Below the pieces are notes generated by a model. That model did no database searches. It was not told the DNA's origin and saw only the letters and a program-made list of their open reading frames with translations. 64,000 nucleotides of DNA. Source: Streptomyces wuyuanensis. Lineage in GTDB: Bacteria > Actinomycetota > Actinomycetes > Streptomycetales > Streptomycetaceae. Positions within the stretch are counted from its first letter, which is position 1; every line of letters starts with the position of its first letter. Shown here in pieces: positions 26,479 to 35,847 of the stretch. The translations under genes and the position numbers were made by a program. Location: assembly GCF_900103455.1 (NCBI RefSeq), contig NZ_FNHI01000004.1, forward strand, positions 248,001 to 312,000, given 5' to 3'.

Positions 26479-27687
26479 TCAGCGGCCTCCGGGGGCGGGA
26501 TGCCCGGGAGCGAGCGCCTCGGCGATCCCGTTCATGATCGTCTGCGCGGTGTTGCCGTCCGGGGTGTCCTTGCCCTTGGTCGTCGCGACGGCGATCGCGA
26601 GGCGTTCGGCGGGGAGGTACGCCTGGACGGCCGCGTACCCGGAGAACGACGGGTTCGTCAGGATCCACCCGTTCATGACCAGCACCCCGAGCCCGAAGTG
26701 CCGGGCCGCGGTGTTCTTCGGGCAGACCGTGGCGGGACAGGTCTTCGTGCCGCCGCCGAGCCCGACCGTGCCGGGGTCGAGCTGGGTCCTGAACGCCGCG
26801 GGCGACAGCAGCTCGCCCGTGCCTACCGCCTCCGCCGAGCGGGCCAGGTCGCAGATGTGGGTGGTGATCACTGCGCCGGGTGCCGTGGTCCAGGAGGGGT
26901 TCCAGAAGGTGGACTCCTCGTAGGGACCGCGCTCCCTGGTGAAGGCGTGCAGCACCGGCGGCTGGATCTCGGGGGTGAAGCCGTTGCGGGTGTCGGCGAG
27001 CCCGAGCGGGCCCATGACGCGCTGCTGCAGCAGTTCGTCCAGCGGCGTGCCGCTGATCTTCTCCAGGGCGGCGCCGAGCAGCACGAAGTTGGCGTGCGAA
27101 TAGCTCCAGCCGGTGCCGGGCTCGTACCAGAGGGGATGGGCGGCCGGGTACGCGACCAGTTCCTCGGGCGTCCAGTGCCGGAACGGGGCCGCCTCCAGGG
27201 CGGCGAGGAACTTCGGGTCGGTGACGTAGTCGTGCAGGCCCGAGGTCGAACTGCCCAGCATGCGCAGGGTGATCTCGTCGGCGTGCGGGGCGTCGGGCAG
27301 CCAGCGGGACAGGGGGTCGTCGAGCCGTGCCTTCTTCTCGTCCACCAGCTGCAGCAGGACGATGCCCATGTGGACGATGGCGACGGAGCCCGCGCGGAAG
27401 TGCATGCCGGGCCGGGCGGGAACGCCGGTCATCGACTGGCCGAGGCCGGCCGTGAGGACCTCCTCGCCGTCCTTGGTGACGCGCACCAGCACGGAGTTCA
27501 GGTGCTGCTCGGACTTGACCCGCTGGGCGATGTCCAGCGCCTCCCGCGCCTCCCCGCCCCTGGGTGGCGGCGAACCGACGCACGGCCGGCCGGGGCCGGC
27601 GGCCCGTTCGGGGACGGCGGCGGTCGCGGGGCTCGCGGCGACGAGTGTCGCCGCGAGAAGCAGCATCACCGGACGGGACGGCCTCAT
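26479..27687 (-). CDS. Secreted beta-lactamase-fold protein lacking catalytic motifs
   Basis: 402 residues. A Sec signal peptide ends near [10 protein letters not shown]. The domain aligns in outline with serine hydrolases of the beta-lactamase/D-alanyl-D-alanine carboxypeptidase class (FRAGS..., [42 protein letters not shown]). The S-x-x-K motif reads SVAI, so the general-base Lys is absent, and Y-x-N reads YSH. No K/H-T-G triad is obvious. It may be a binding protein or use another mechanism. The ATG at 27687 is chosen because it starts the signal peptide. It is separated from hisF by a terminator. Confidence 0.8.
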   Translation of the reverse strand: MRPSRPVMLLLAATLVAASPATAAVPERAAGPGRPCVGSPPPRGGEAREALDIAQRVKSEQHLNSVLVRVTKDGEEVLTAGLGQSMTGVPARPGMHFRAGSVAIVHMGIVLLQLVDEKKARLDDPLSRWLPDAPHADEITLRMLGSSTSGLHDYVTDPKFLAALEAAPFRHWTPEELVAYPAAHPLWYEPGTGWSYSHANFVLLGAALEKISGTPLDELLQQRVMGPLGLADTRNGFTPEIQPPVLHAFTRERGPYEESTFWNPSWTTAPGAVITTHICDLARSAEAVGTGELLSPAAFRTQLDPGTVGLGGGTKTCPATVCPKNTAARHFGLGVLVMNGWILTNPSFSGYAAVQAYLPAERLAIAVATTKGKDTPDGNTAQTIMNGIAEALAPGHPAPGGR

Positions 27688-27742
27688 AACCGCACTATGC
27701 GCGCACACCAGTCGCACCGCCCGGCGGAACGGGAAGCCCCGA

Positions 27743-27773
27743 CCACCCTTCGGACAAGCTGCCCGAAGGGTGG
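27743..27773 (-). terminator. his operon terminator
   Basis: CCACCCTTCGG (27743-27753) and CCGAAGGGTGG (27763-27773) make an 11-bp perfect stem with a 9-nt loop, just past the hisF stop. Confidence 0.75.
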
Positions 27774-27784
27774 GACCGAGGAGG

Positions 27785-28555
27785 TCAGCGGACGGGGTGC
27801 CCCGCCTCGCGCAGCGACTGCTTGACCTGGGAGATGCGCAGATCGCCGAAGTGGAAGACGGACGCCGCGAGCACCGCGTCCGCCCCGGCCGCGATGGCGG
27901 GGGCGAAGTCGCCCAGCCTGCCCGCGCCGCCGGAGGCGATCACCGGGACCGTGACGTGCTTGCGGACGGCCTCGATCATCCTGGTGTCGTAGCCGTCCTT
28001 GGTGCCGTCCGCGTCCATCGAGTTGAGCAGGATCTCCCCCGCGCCCAGCTCGGCCGCGCGGTGGGCCCACTCGACGGCGTCGATGCCGGTGCCGCGGCGA
28101 CCGCCGTGGGTGGTCACCTCGTATCCGGACGGCGTGACGGTGCCCTCCGGGGTGCGCCGCGCGTCGACGGACAGCACCAGCACCTGGCGGCCGAAGCGCT
28201 CGGCGATCTCGCGGATCAGCTCGGGCCGGGCGATGGCCGCGGTGTTGACGCCGACCTTGTCGGCACCGGCCCGCAGCAGCTTGTCGACGTCGTCCGCGGA
28301 GCGGACCCCGCCGCCGACCGTGAGCGGGATGAAGACCTGCTCGGCGGTGCGGCGCACGACGTCGTACGTGGTCTCGCGGTTGCCGGACGAGGCCGTGATG
28401 TCGAGGAAGGTCAGCTCGTCGGCCCCCTCCGCGTCGTACAGCTTCGCCATCTCGACGGGGTCGCCCGCATCGCGCAGGTTCTGGAAGTTGACGCCCTTGA
28501 CGACCCGGCCGTTGTCCACGTCGAGGCAGGGGATGACACGTACGGCGAGGGTCAT
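27785..28555 (-). CDS. hisF: Imidazole glycerol phosphate synthase, cyclase subunit
   Basis: 256 residues, a TIM barrel. With HisH it turns PRFAR and ammonia into IGP and AICAR. Catalytic Asp residues are in [16 protein letters not shown] and [16 protein letters not shown]. The ATG overlaps the ridA stop (ATGA). It is the last gene of the operon before an intrinsic terminator. Confidence 0.97.
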   Translation of the reverse strand: MTLAVRVIPCLDVDNGRVVKGVNFQNLRDAGDPVEMAKLYDAEGADELTFLDITASSGNRETTYDVVRRTAEQVFIPLTVGGGVRSADDVDKLLRAGADKVGVNTAAIARPELIREIAERFGRQVLVLSVDARRTPEGTVTPSGYEVTTHGGRRGTGIDAVEWAHRAAELGAGEILLNSMDADGTKDGYDTRMIEAVRKHVTVPVIASGGAGRLGDFAPAIAAGADAVLAASVFHFGDLRISQVKQSLREAGHPVR

Positions 28556-28950
28556 GAGGTCTCTCCCCGGTACGCCTCGACCTCGACCTCGACGACCAGC
28601 CGCGGGTCGACGAAACCGGAGACGATGAGCATCGACGCGGCGGGGCGAACGGACCCGAACAGCTCCTTGTGCGCCCGGCCGACCTCGTCGACGTCCCGGG
28701 CGTGCGTGAGGTACATCCGGGTGCGCACGACGTGCTCACCGCCCAGCCCGAGCTCCTTCAGCGCGGCCAGCGCCGCGTTGAAGGCGTTCACGGCCTGGTC
28801 GTACGGACCGCCGTCGACGACCGCGCCGTCGACGACCGACGTGCAGCCCGACACCAGCACCAGGCCGTTGGGAAGCTCGACCGCACGGGAGTACCCGAAG
28901 GCGTCCTCCCAGGGGCCGGCCGAACCGACGCGTCGGATGTCGCTGCTCAC
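28552..28950 (-). CDS. RidA family enamine/imine deaminase
   Basis: 132 residues, YjgF/YER057c/UK114 fold. Members hydrolyse reactive 2-aminoacrylate-type enamines/imines released by PLP enzymes. The conserved Arg that binds the carboxylate is probably in [17 protein letters not shown], followed by [24 protein letters not shown]. It overlaps priA on one side and hisF on the other by 4 nt each, so it is fully built into the his operon. Whether it protects HisC or TrpB-linked steps is inference. Confidence 0.9.
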   Translation of the reverse strand: MSSDIRRVGSAGPWEDAFGYSRAVELPNGLVLVSGCTSVVDGAVVDGGPYDQAVNAFNAALAALKELGLGGEHVVRTRMYLTHARDVDEVGRAHKELFGSVRPAASMLIVSGFVDPRLVVEVEVEAYRGETS

Positions 28951-29675
28951 CGGGACACCGCCTCCAGAGCCTCTTCCAGGGTGAACGCCTCGGCGTACAG
29001 CGCCTTGCCGACGATCGCGCCCTCCACGCCGATCGGGACGAGGCCCGCGAGCGCGCGCAGGTCTCCGAGCGAGGAGACGCCGCCGGAGGCGACGACCGGC
29101 TTGTCGGTGGCGGCGCAGACGTTGCGCAGCAGCTCCAGGTTGGGGCCCTGGAGCGTGCCGTCCTTGGCGATGTCGGTCACGACGTACCGCGCGCAGCCCT
29201 CGGAGTCGAGCCGGGCCAGGGTCTCGTAGAGGTCGCCGCCGTCGCGGGTCCAGCCGCGGCCGCGCAGGGTCGTGCCCCGCACGTCCAGGCCGACCGCGAT
29301 CTTGTCGCCGTACTCCGCGATGACCTTGGCGACCCACTCGGGCGTCTCCAGGGCTGCGGTGCCGAGGTTGACCCGGGTGCAGCCGGTGGCGAGGGCCGCG
29401 GCGAGCGACGCGTCGTCGCGGATGCCGCCGGACAGCTCGACCTTGAGGTCCATGGCCCCGGCCACCTCGGCGATCAGCTCCCGGTTGTCGCCGGTGCCGA
29501 AGGCCGCGTCCAGGTCGACCAGATGCAGCCACTCGGCGCCCGCTCGCTGCCAGGTGAGGGCGGCCTCCAGCGGGGACCCGTAGGAGGTCTCCGTACCGGA
29601 CTCGCCGTGGACGAGGCGGACGGCCTGGCCGTTGCGGACGTCGACGGCGGGGAGGAGTTCAAGCTTCTGAGACAT
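28947..29675 (-). CDS. priA: Bifunctional HisA/TrpF isomerase (phosphoribosyl isomerase A)
   Basis: 242 residues, a TIM barrel. In actinobacteria PriA isomerises both ProFAR (histidine pathway) and phosphoribosyl-anthranilate (tryptophan pathway). [19 protein letters not shown] and [17 protein letters not shown], with [17 protein letters not shown] near the C-terminal phosphate site, match the family. No trpF was found in this window. The ATG follows the hisH stop by 2 nt. Confidence 0.95.
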   Translation of the reverse strand: MSQKLELLPAVDVRNGQAVRLVHGESGTETSYGSPLEAALTWQRAGAEWLHLVDLDAAFGTGDNRELIAEVAGAMDLKVELSGGIRDDASLAAALATGCTRVNLGTAALETPEWVAKVIAEYGDKIAVGLDVRGTTLRGRGWTRDGGDLYETLARLDSEGCARYVVTDIAKDGTLQGPNLELLRNVCAATDKPVVASGGVSSLGDLRALAGLVPIGVEGAIVGKALYAEAFTLEEALEAVSR

Positions 29676-29677
29676 GA

Positions 29678-30319
29678 TCAGAGGGTCTCGATCCAGTTGG
29701 TGAGCAGCTGGGCGCCGGCGTCGCCGGACTTCTCGGGGTGGAACTGGGTGGCCCACAGCGCACCGTTCTCGACGGCGGCGACGAAGGGCTCGCCGTGGGT
29801 CGCCCAGGTGACCTTCGGGACGGCCATGGCCGCGCTGGTCACCTCGAAGTCCCACTCGCGCACGGCGTAGGAGTGCACGAAGTAGAAGCGGGCCTCGGCG
29901 TCGAGGCCGGCGAACATCTCCGAGTCCTCGGGGGCCTCGACCGTGTTCCAGCCCATGTGCGGCACGACCGGGGCCTTCAGCGGGCCGACGACGCCGGGCC
30001 ACTCGTCGAGGCCCTCGGTCTCGACGCCGTGCTCGATACCGCGCTCGAAGAGGATCTGCATGCCGACGCAGATGCCCATGACGGGCCGTCCGCCGGAGAG
30101 CCTGCGGTCGACGACCCAGTGGCCGCGGGCCTGCCGCAGCCCCGTCATACAGGCGGAGAAGGCGCCGACGCCGGGGACGAGCAGCCCGTCGGCGTTCATG
30201 GCCTTGTCGAAGTCGCGGGTGATCTCGACGTCCGCGCCGACGCGGGCGAGGGCGCGCTCGGCCGAGCGGACGTTGCCGAAGCCGTAGTCGAAGACGACGA
30301 CGTTCTTCCGTTCGCTCAT
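29678..30319 (-). CDS. hisH: Imidazole glycerol phosphate synthase, glutaminase subunit
   Basis: 213 residues, class I glutamine amidotransferase. The nucleophile Cys is in [13 protein letters not shown] and the His/Glu pair in [16 protein letters not shown] is the oxyanion strand. It supplies ammonia to HisF. Its ATG overlaps the stop of the small upstream ORF (ATGA), which supports 30319 over the in-frame ATG at 30325. Confidence 0.96.
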   Translation of the reverse strand: MSERKNVVVFDYGFGNVRSAERALARVGADVEITRDFDKAMNADGLLVPGVGAFSACMTGLRQARGHWVVDRRLSGGRPVMGICVGMQILFERGIEHGVETEGLDEWPGVVGPLKAPVVPHMGWNTVEAPEDSEMFAGLDAEARFYFVHSYAVREWDFEVTSAAMAVPKVTWATHGEPFVAAVENGALWATQFHPEKSGDAGAQLLTNWIETL

Positions 30320-30480
30320 GACCATACGTCCAGTCGCAGCACGCCGGCGGCGAGGCACATCACCGCACCGGCGGCCAGCAGAGCGATCAGGCCCTTGGGC
30401 ATCTGCTGCTTGGCGAAGGAGATGATGCCGCCGATCAGGAAGAGCCCGACGACGATCAGAACCGTGGAGAGACCGTTCAC
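30316..30480 (-). CDS. 54-residue membrane protein inside the his operon
   Basis: The GTG at 30480 starts 2 nt after the hisB stop and the stop overlaps the hisH start. The 54 residues form two transmembrane helices ([18 protein letters not shown] and [19 protein letters not shown]) joined by a short basic loop AKQQMPK. There is no known domain. Tight spacing on both sides and clean membrane topology argue for a real gene. Function unknown. Confidence 0.8.
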   Translation of the reverse strand: MNGLSTVLIVVGLFLIGGIISFAKQQMPKGLIALLAAGAVMCLAAGVLRLDVWS

Positions 30481-30482
30481 GG

Positions 30483-31076
30483 CTAGAGGGCACCCTTCGT
30501 GGACGGCAGGATTCCGGCAGCGCGCGGGTCGCGCTCCGAGGCGTAGCGCAGCGCCCGCGCCAGCGCCTTGAACTGGCACTCCACGATGTGGTGGGCATTG
30601 CGTCCGTACGGCACGTGGACGTGCAGCGCGATCTGCGCCTGGGCCACGAAGGACTCCAGGATGTGCCGCGTCATCGTGGTGTCGTACGCACCGATCATCG
30701 GCGCCATGTTCTCCGGCTCGGTGTGCACGAGGTACGGGCGGCCGGAGAGGTCGACGGTCACCTGGGCCAGCGACTCGTCCAGCGGCACCGTGCAGTTGCC
30801 GAAGCGGTAGATGCCGACCTTGTCGCCGAGGGCCTGCTTGAAGGCGGCACCCAGCGCGAGGGCGGTGTCCTCGATGGTGTGGTGGCTGTCGATGTGCAGA
30901 TCGCCGTCGGTCTTGACGGTGAGGTCGAACAGACCGTGGCGGCCGAGCTGGTCGAGCATGTGGTCGTAGAAGCCGACCCCGGTCGACACATCGACCTTCC
31001 CGGTGCCGTCGAGGTCGATCTCGACGACGACGGACGTCTCCTTGGTGGTGCGCTCGACGCGTCCTACGCGGCTCAT
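30483..31076 (-). CDS. hisB: Imidazoleglycerol-phosphate dehydratase
   Basis: 197 residues, the monofunctional form. The two Mn-binding His motifs are [18 protein letters not shown] and [18 protein letters not shown]. It dehydrates IGP to imidazole acetol phosphate. The ATG overlaps the hisC stop (ATGA). Confidence 0.97.
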   Translation of the reverse strand: MSRVGRVERTTKETSVVVEIDLDGTGKVDVSTGVGFYDHMLDQLGRHGLFDLTVKTDGDLHIDSHHTIEDTALALGAAFKQALGDKVGIYRFGNCTVPLDESLAQVTVDLSGRPYLVHTEPENMAPMIGAYDTTMTRHILESFVAQAQIALHVHVPYGRNAHHIVECQFKALARALRYASERDPRAAGILPSTKGAL

Positions 31077-32242
31077 CGCTTCTGCTCCTTCGGGGGTGTG
31101 GGGGTGTCCCCCACGGAACTCTTCAGTGCGCGTACCGCGGCGAGGAACGCGTCGTTCTCTTCGGGGGTGCCGGCGGTCACCCGCAGCCGGCCCGGTACGC
31201 CGTTGTCGCGGACCAGGACTCCCCGGTCGAGGATCTTCTGCCACGCGGCATGGGCGCCGCCCTCGCCGTCGAACCGTCCGAACTGGACGAAGTTGGCGTC
31301 GGAGTCGGTCACCTCGAAACCGATGGCGCGCAGCTCGTCGACCAGCCGGTCCCGCTCCTGCTTGAGCTGTTCGACGTACTTCAGCAGCGTATCGGTGTGC
31401 TCCAGGGCGGCCAGCGCCGTGGCCTGGGTGACGGCCGAGAGGTGGTACGGGAGCCGGACCAGCTGCAGTGCGTCGACCACCGCGCGGTGCGCGGCGAGAT
31501 AGCCGAGGCGCAGTCCGGCGGCGCCGAACGCCTTGGACATGGTGCGCGAGACGACGAGGTTCGGCCGGCCTTCGAGCAGCGGGAGCAGGGAGGGCCGGTG
31601 GCTGAACTCGACGTACGCCTCGTCGACGACGACGAGCGCCCCCGCCCCGTCCGCCCTGGCCTTCTGGGCGGCCTCGTACAGCGCGAGGACCGTCTCCGGT
31701 GCGACGGCCGTGCCGGTGGGGTTGTTGGGCGAGGTGATGAAGACCACGTCGGGCCGGTGCTCGGCGATCGCGTCGGCCGCCGCCTGCTCGTCGATGGTGA
31801 AGTCGTCGTTGCGCGGGCCGGAGATCCAGCCGGTGCCGGTGCCGCGCGCGATCAGCGCGTGCATCGAGTACGACGGCTCGAAGCCGATGGCGGTGCGCCC
31901 GGGTCCGCCGAAGGTCTGCAGCAGCTGCTGGATGACCTCGTTGGAGCCGTTGGCCGCCCACACGTTCTCCAGGGCGACCGGGTGCTTTCCGGTGCGGGTG
32001 AGGTACCGGGCGAGTTCGGTGCGCAGCTCGACCGCGTCCCGGTCGGGATAGCGGTTGAGGCCGCGCGCGGCCTCGCGCACCCGCTCGGCGATCCTCTCGA
32101 CGAGCGCCTCGGGAAGCGGGTACGGGTTCTCGTTGGTGTTCAGCTGCACGGGCACGTCGAGCTGCGGCGCGCCGTACGGCGACTTGCCGCGCAGCTCTTC
32201 GCGGATGGGCAGGTCGTCGATGCCGATGTCGGTCGTGCTCAC
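31073..32242 (-). CDS. hisC: Histidinol-phosphate aminotransferase
   Basis: 389 residues, fold type I PLP aminotransferase. The PLP lysine is in [20 protein letters not shown], with VDEAYVEF and ITSPNNPTG as the Asp/Asn motifs. It converts imidazole acetol phosphate to histidinol phosphate. The GTG overlaps the hisD stop by 4 nt. Confidence 0.96.
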   Translation of the reverse strand: MSTTDIGIDDLPIREELRGKSPYGAPQLDVPVQLNTNENPYPLPEALVERIAERVREAARGLNRYPDRDAVELRTELARYLTRTGKHPVALENVWAANGSNEVIQQLLQTFGGPGRTAIGFEPSYSMHALIARGTGTGWISGPRNDDFTIDEQAAADAIAEHRPDVVFITSPNNPTGTAVAPETVLALYEAAQKARADGAGALVVVDEAYVEFSHRPSLLPLLEGRPNLVVSRTMSKAFGAAGLRLGYLAAHRAVVDALQLVRLPYHLSAVTQATALAALEHTDTLLKYVEQLKQERDRLVDELRAIGFEVTDSDANFVQFGRFDGEGGAHAAWQKILDRGVLVRDNGVPGRLRVTAGTPEENDAFLAAVRALKSSVGDTPTPPKEQKR

Positions 32243-33681
32243 TTGCTCGGGGGCACCTTCCAGTCACTGTGCTTGTCCGGTTCGCCTCCGGCAACGTGCC
32301 TGTCCGGTTCGCCTCCGGCAACGTGCTTGTCCGGTTCGCCTCCGGCAACTTGCCTGTCCGGTTCGCCTCCGGCAAAACGAGCCTTCACGGCGGCGCCGTG
32401 GGCCGGGAGGTCCTCCGCGTTCGCGAGGGTCACCACGTGGTGGGCGACGTCGGCGAGCGCCTCGCGCGTGTAGTCGACGATGTGGATGCCGCGCAGGAAG
32501 GACTGGACGGACAGGCCTGAGGAGTGGCACGCGCAGCCGCCGGTCGGCAGCACGTGGTTGGACCCGGCGCAGTAGTCGCCGAGGGAGACCGGCGCCCAGG
32601 GGCCGACGAAGATCGCGCCCGCGTTGCGCACCCGGTCGGCCACGGCGGGCGCGTCGGCGGTCTGGATCTCCAGGTGCTCGGCGCCGTACGCGTCGACGAC
32701 GCGCAGGCCCTCCTCGATGCCGTCGACGAGGACGATCGCGGACTGCTTCCCGGACAGGGCCGGGACGATGCGGTCGTCGACGTGCTTGGTCGCGGCGATC
32801 TGAGGCTCCAGCTCCCGCTCGACCGCGTCCGCGAGCTCGGGCGAGTCGGTGACCAGCACGGCGGCCGCCAGCGGGTCGTGCTCCGCCTGGCTGATCAGGT
32901 CGGCGGCGACGTGCGCCGGGTCGGCGGTGGCGTCGGCGAGGACCGCGATCTCGGTCGGGCCGGCCTCCGTGTCGATGCCGATGCGGCCGGTGAAGTAGCG
33001 CTTGGCGGCGGCGACCCAGACGTTGCCGGGGCCGGTCACCATGTTCGCGGGCGCACATCCGTCGGGTCCCGAGGTGCCGTACGCGAACATCGCGACGGCC
33101 TGGGCGCCGCCCACCGCGTACACCTCGTCGACGCCGAGCAGCGCGCAGGCGGCGAGGATCGTCGGGTGCGGCAGTCCGCCGAACTCCTTCTGCGGCGGGG
33201 AGGCGAGCGCGATGGACTCGACGCCGGCCTCCTGCGCGGGCACCGCGTTCATGATCACGGATGAGGGGTAGACCGAGCGGCCGCCGGGCGCGTACAGCCC
33301 GACACGCTCGACCGGAACCCACTTCTCGGTCACGGTGCCGCCGGGCACGACCTGGGTCGTGTGCGCGTCGCGGCGCTGGGCGCGGTGGACCGTCCTGGCC
33401 CGGCGGACGGACTCCTCCAAAGCGGCCCTGACCTGGGGGTCGAGCTGCTCGAGTGCCTCGACGAGGGCCTTCTCGGGCACCCGCACCCGGTCCAGGGTGA
33501 CGCCGTCGAACCTCTCCGCGTACTCGATCAGCGCCGCAGTCCCGCGATGATGCACGTCCTCGCAGATGGGCCGCACCTTCTCCAGGGCGGCTTCCACGTC
33601 GAACTCGGCACGGGGCAGCAGGTCTCGCAGCGCGGAGCCCTCGGGGAGGGCGTCGCCGCGGAGGTCGATACGAGAGATCAC
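32239..33681 (-). CDS. hisD: Histidinol dehydrogenase with repetitive C-terminal tail
   Basis: 480 residues. HisD oxidises L-histidinol to histidine with two NAD+, using Zn2+. Motifs [30 protein letters not shown] and [11 protein letters not shown] are intact. HisD proteins normally end soon after the region at about residue 432. Here four copies of a 9-residue unit, AGGEPD(R/K)(Q/H)V, follow and end [12 protein letters not shown] start at 33681. First gene of the his operon, preceded by an inverted repeat 40-57 nt upstream. Confidence 0.96.
   Translation of the reverse strand: MISRIDLRGDALPEGSALRDLLPRAEFDVEAALEKVRPICEDVHHRGTAALIEYAERFDGVTLDRVRVPEKALVEALEQLDPQVRAALEESVRRARTVHRAQRRDAHTTQVVPGGTVTEKWVPVERVGLYAPGGRSVYPSSVIMNAVPAQEAGVESIALASPPQKEFGGLPHPTILAACALLGVDEVYAVGGAQAVAMFAYGTSGPDGCAPANMVTGPGNVWVAAAKRYFTGRIGIDTEAGPTEIAVLADATADPAHVAADLISQAEHDPLAAAVLVTDSPELADAVERELEPQIAATKHVDDRIVPALSGKQSAIVLVDGIEEGLRVVDAYGAEHLEIQTADAPAVADRVRNAGAIFVGPWAPVSLGDYCAGSNHVLPTGGCACHSSGLSVQSFLRGIHIVDYTREALADVAHHVVTLANAEDLPAHGAAVKARFAGGEPDRQVAGGEPDKHVAGGEPDRHVAGGEPDKHSDWKVPPSK
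32271..32378. repeat. Four-copy 27-bp minisatellite in the hisD 3' end
   Basis: Units at 32271-32297, 32298-32324, 32325-32351 and 32352-32378 share the core TGTCCGGTTCGCCTCCGGCA. Copies alternate GCTTG/GCCTG, which suggests a doubled 54-bp dimer. The repeat stays in frame and adds 36 residues to HisD. Confidence 0.9.
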
Positions 33682-33721
33682 GGAACAATTCTCTCAGACG
33701 CGATCCGCGTACCGGTCTTCC

Positions 33722-33738
33722 GTATCACTGGCTGATAC
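33722..33738. promoter_or_regulatory. Perfect inverted repeat upstream of hisD
   Basis: GTATCA (33722-33727), 5-nt spacer, TGATAC (33733-33738). It is 41-57 bp upstream of the hisD GTG and about 190 bp before the divergent gene at 33930, a good position for a repressor of the his promoter. The regulator is unknown. The remaining divergent region (33682-33929) shows no gene. Confidence 0.45.
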
Positions 33739-33929
33739 ACACCCACCCGCCACTCGGTCACCGCACGCGAGCCGCGTTCTCCCCGTCCGGCTCCGGGTTC
33801 CCGGGCGGCCGGTCCGCCCCTCGCGGCACGAACATCCGCCATGACCACTCGTGTTCGTTCCGTTACCCAGCGGGAAGAACGGCAGTACGAGACCGGGTAG
33901 GCGGACCGGGGGAAAGCGAGGGAGCGGCA

Positions 33930-35537
33930 TTGACCGAGCCGCAGGGCGTCGACATGCCCAACGATCTCACCACGGCGGAACGAACCATGTGGACCTCGTT
34001 CGAGTACGGAATGACGTGCGATCTTCGCGACGGCAATCCGCTGCTGAACGATCCCTTCTCCGAGCTGGAGTGGGGTCCCGGGCGGAGCGTGCGCGCCGAT
34101 GTGATCGCACTGCTGCTGCTCAGCGGCCCGCCGGCGCGTCCGGGGCGGGTCTGTGCGCTGAAGCTGCTGGGTGCCTACGTGACGGGGAAGCTCACGCTCG
34201 CCGGCGGCACGATCGGCCCGTACGTCGAGCTGACCGGGTGCCGCTTCGAGAGCGAGCTGACGCTGCCGGAGTCGCGGTTCACCACGCTGCGGCTGGTGGG
34301 GTGCGCGATACCGAGGCTGGAGGCGGCCCGGCTCCACACCGAGGGCGATCTGCATCTGCCGCGCTGCCGCATCGAGCACGGGATACGGCTCACGGACGCC
34401 CAGATAGGCACGGACCTGCTGATCAACCAGATCCGGGTGCGGCCGGACCGGCGCGGCCGGGCCATCACCGCGGACGGTCTGTCCGTGGCGCAGGATCTGC
34501 AGGCCGAGCTGATCGAGACCTACGGGGAGGTCAGTCTGCGCGGCGCGAAGGTCGGCGTGTCGCTGAGCCTGCGCGGCAGCCGGCTGCGGGCGGTCGAGGG
34601 CCGGCGCGCGCTGAACGCCCCCCAGCTGACGGTGGAGCGCACGCTGTATCTGACCAGGGCGTGGGTGGACTCCGCCGGCGACCAGGGCGCCACGCCCCCG
34701 TTCGGGCTCTCCTTCGACGCCCCGGGGCACGGGGCCGGCGCGCGGGAACAGCGTTTCGAGTGCCATGGCGGGGTGCGGCTGGACGACGGGCGCTTCGGTG
34801 ACGCCGTCGACCTCCACCACGCCCGGTTCGTGCTGTCCGGGGCGCGCCGGGAGGAGCTGTCGCTGCGCCGGATCGTCACTCCGGAACTGCGCTTCAACGG
34901 GGAGCGGCCGGAGCAGGGACGCGTGGTGCTGAACGGCGCGAAGGTCGTCACGCTCATCGACCTCTCCACGAGCTGGCCCGGCCCGGGCGGGCTGGCGATG
35001 GGCGGGTTCGCCTACGAGAACCTCGTGCCCTACAGCCGCTTCCCGCTCTCGCGGCGGCTGGAGTGGGTCGCCGCGGCCACCCCCGAGTACCAGCCGGAGC
35101 CGTACGAGCGGCTGGCCACCGTGCTGCGCAACAGCGGGGAGGACGCGGACGCCCGCGAGGTGCTCCTCGCCAAGCAGCGCCGCCGGCGCGAGACCCTGCC
35201 GCTCGCCGCGAAGCTCTGGGGCTACGTCCAGGACTGGACGGTGGCGTACGGCTACCGCCCGGGCCGGGCCGCGCTGTGGATGGCGGTGCTCTGGGCGGCC
35301 GGCGCGGTGGCGTTCTCCCGCTACGCGCCCGATGCGATGAAGCCGAACGAACATCCGGAGTGGAACCCTTCGCTCTACGCTCTCGACCTGCTCCTGCCGG
35401 TGATCAACCTCGGCCAGGACGGCTACTGGCGGCTGGAAGGCCACTGGCAATGGGTCGCCGCGGCGCTGGTGCTGCTCGGCTGGATACTCGCGACGACGGT
35501 GGCGGCGGGCGCGTCCCGGCTGCTGAGACGCAGCTGA
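33930..35537 (+). CDS. Membrane-associated beta-helix-like protein ('membrane-associated oxidoreductase' family)
   Basis: 535 residues. An N-terminal region (about 1-50) leads to a long series of LxL/AxVxG-type strands (KLTLAGGTIGPYVELTGCRF, ESELTLPESRFTTLRLVGC and so on, to about residue 340), like the pentapeptide-repeat-like right-handed helix of a Streptomyces family annotated as membrane-associated oxidoreductase. A region with YERLATVLRNSGEDADAREV (TPR-like) and two C-terminal membrane segments follow. No nucleotide-binding or redox motif is visible, so the oxidoreductase label is doubtful. The start is TTG 33930 with GGGAG upstream; ATG 33954 is an alternative. Confidence 0.75.
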   Translation: MTEPQGVDMPNDLTTAERTMWTSFEYGMTCDLRDGNPLLNDPFSELEWGPGRSVRADVIALLLLSGPPARPGRVCALKLLGAYVTGKLTLAGGTIGPYVELTGCRFESELTLPESRFTTLRLVGCAIPRLEAARLHTEGDLHLPRCRIEHGIRLTDAQIGTDLLINQIRVRPDRRGRAITADGLSVAQDLQAELIETYGEVSLRGAKVGVSLSLRGSRLRAVEGRRALNAPQLTVERTLYLTRAWVDSAGDQGATPPFGLSFDAPGHGAGAREQRFECHGGVRLDDGRFGDAVDLHHARFVLSGARREELSLRRIVTPELRFNGERPEQGRVVLNGAKVVTLIDLSTSWPGPGGLAMGGFAYENLVPYSRFPLSRRLEWVAAATPEYQPEPYERLATVLRNSGEDADAREVLLAKQRRRRETLPLAAKLWGYVQDWTVAYGYRPGRAALWMAVLWAAGAVAFSRYAPDAMKPNEHPEWNPSLYALDLLLPVINLGQDGYWRLEGHWQWVAAALVLLGWILATTVAAGASRLLRRS

Positions 35538-35847
35538 GGGCGGTGGCGGCGCGTTCCGGGGGCCGCGCGTGCCGGGTCGCCGGGCGGGGCGTCCCGGGTG
35601 GGGCTGGCGGGGCGTGCTGGGCCGGGGCGCGTTCCGGGCCGGCGCGTCCGGGCCTGCGTGGGGCCGGTGCCCCCGTACGCGGGCGAGGGGGCTTGCGGGG
35701 GCGTTCCCGAGGGGCGCGCCGAGCGCCCCCGGTGCGCCGCGAATGCGCGCTCCTTTGCGTTTTCTTGACCTGAGCCAGGACAACCATTCCACCTGCTACC
35801 AAAACTTCACAGATGCCCTCTGGCGCGGCCCCGACCTGCGGCTTTCA
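35538..35847. other. 310-nt gap, no gene recognised
   Basis: The first two thirds are extremely G-rich on the plus strand. The last 90 nt are less GC-rich, with TTGACC at 35765-35770 and an A-rich ACCAAAACTTCACAG, which may include a promoter for the next gene. No clear -10 was found at the right distance. Confidence 0.4.

Noticed and set aside
32271-32378. CRISPR-like array (four 27-bp units)
   Set aside because: Units are directly adjacent with no spacers, are in frame inside hisD, and no cas genes are near.
35569-35847. N-terminal extension of the TPR-like hypothetical protein
   Set aside because: The frame is open but the translation is Gly/Arg/Ala-rich, with no ribosome binding site at its start and a change in composition before 35848.
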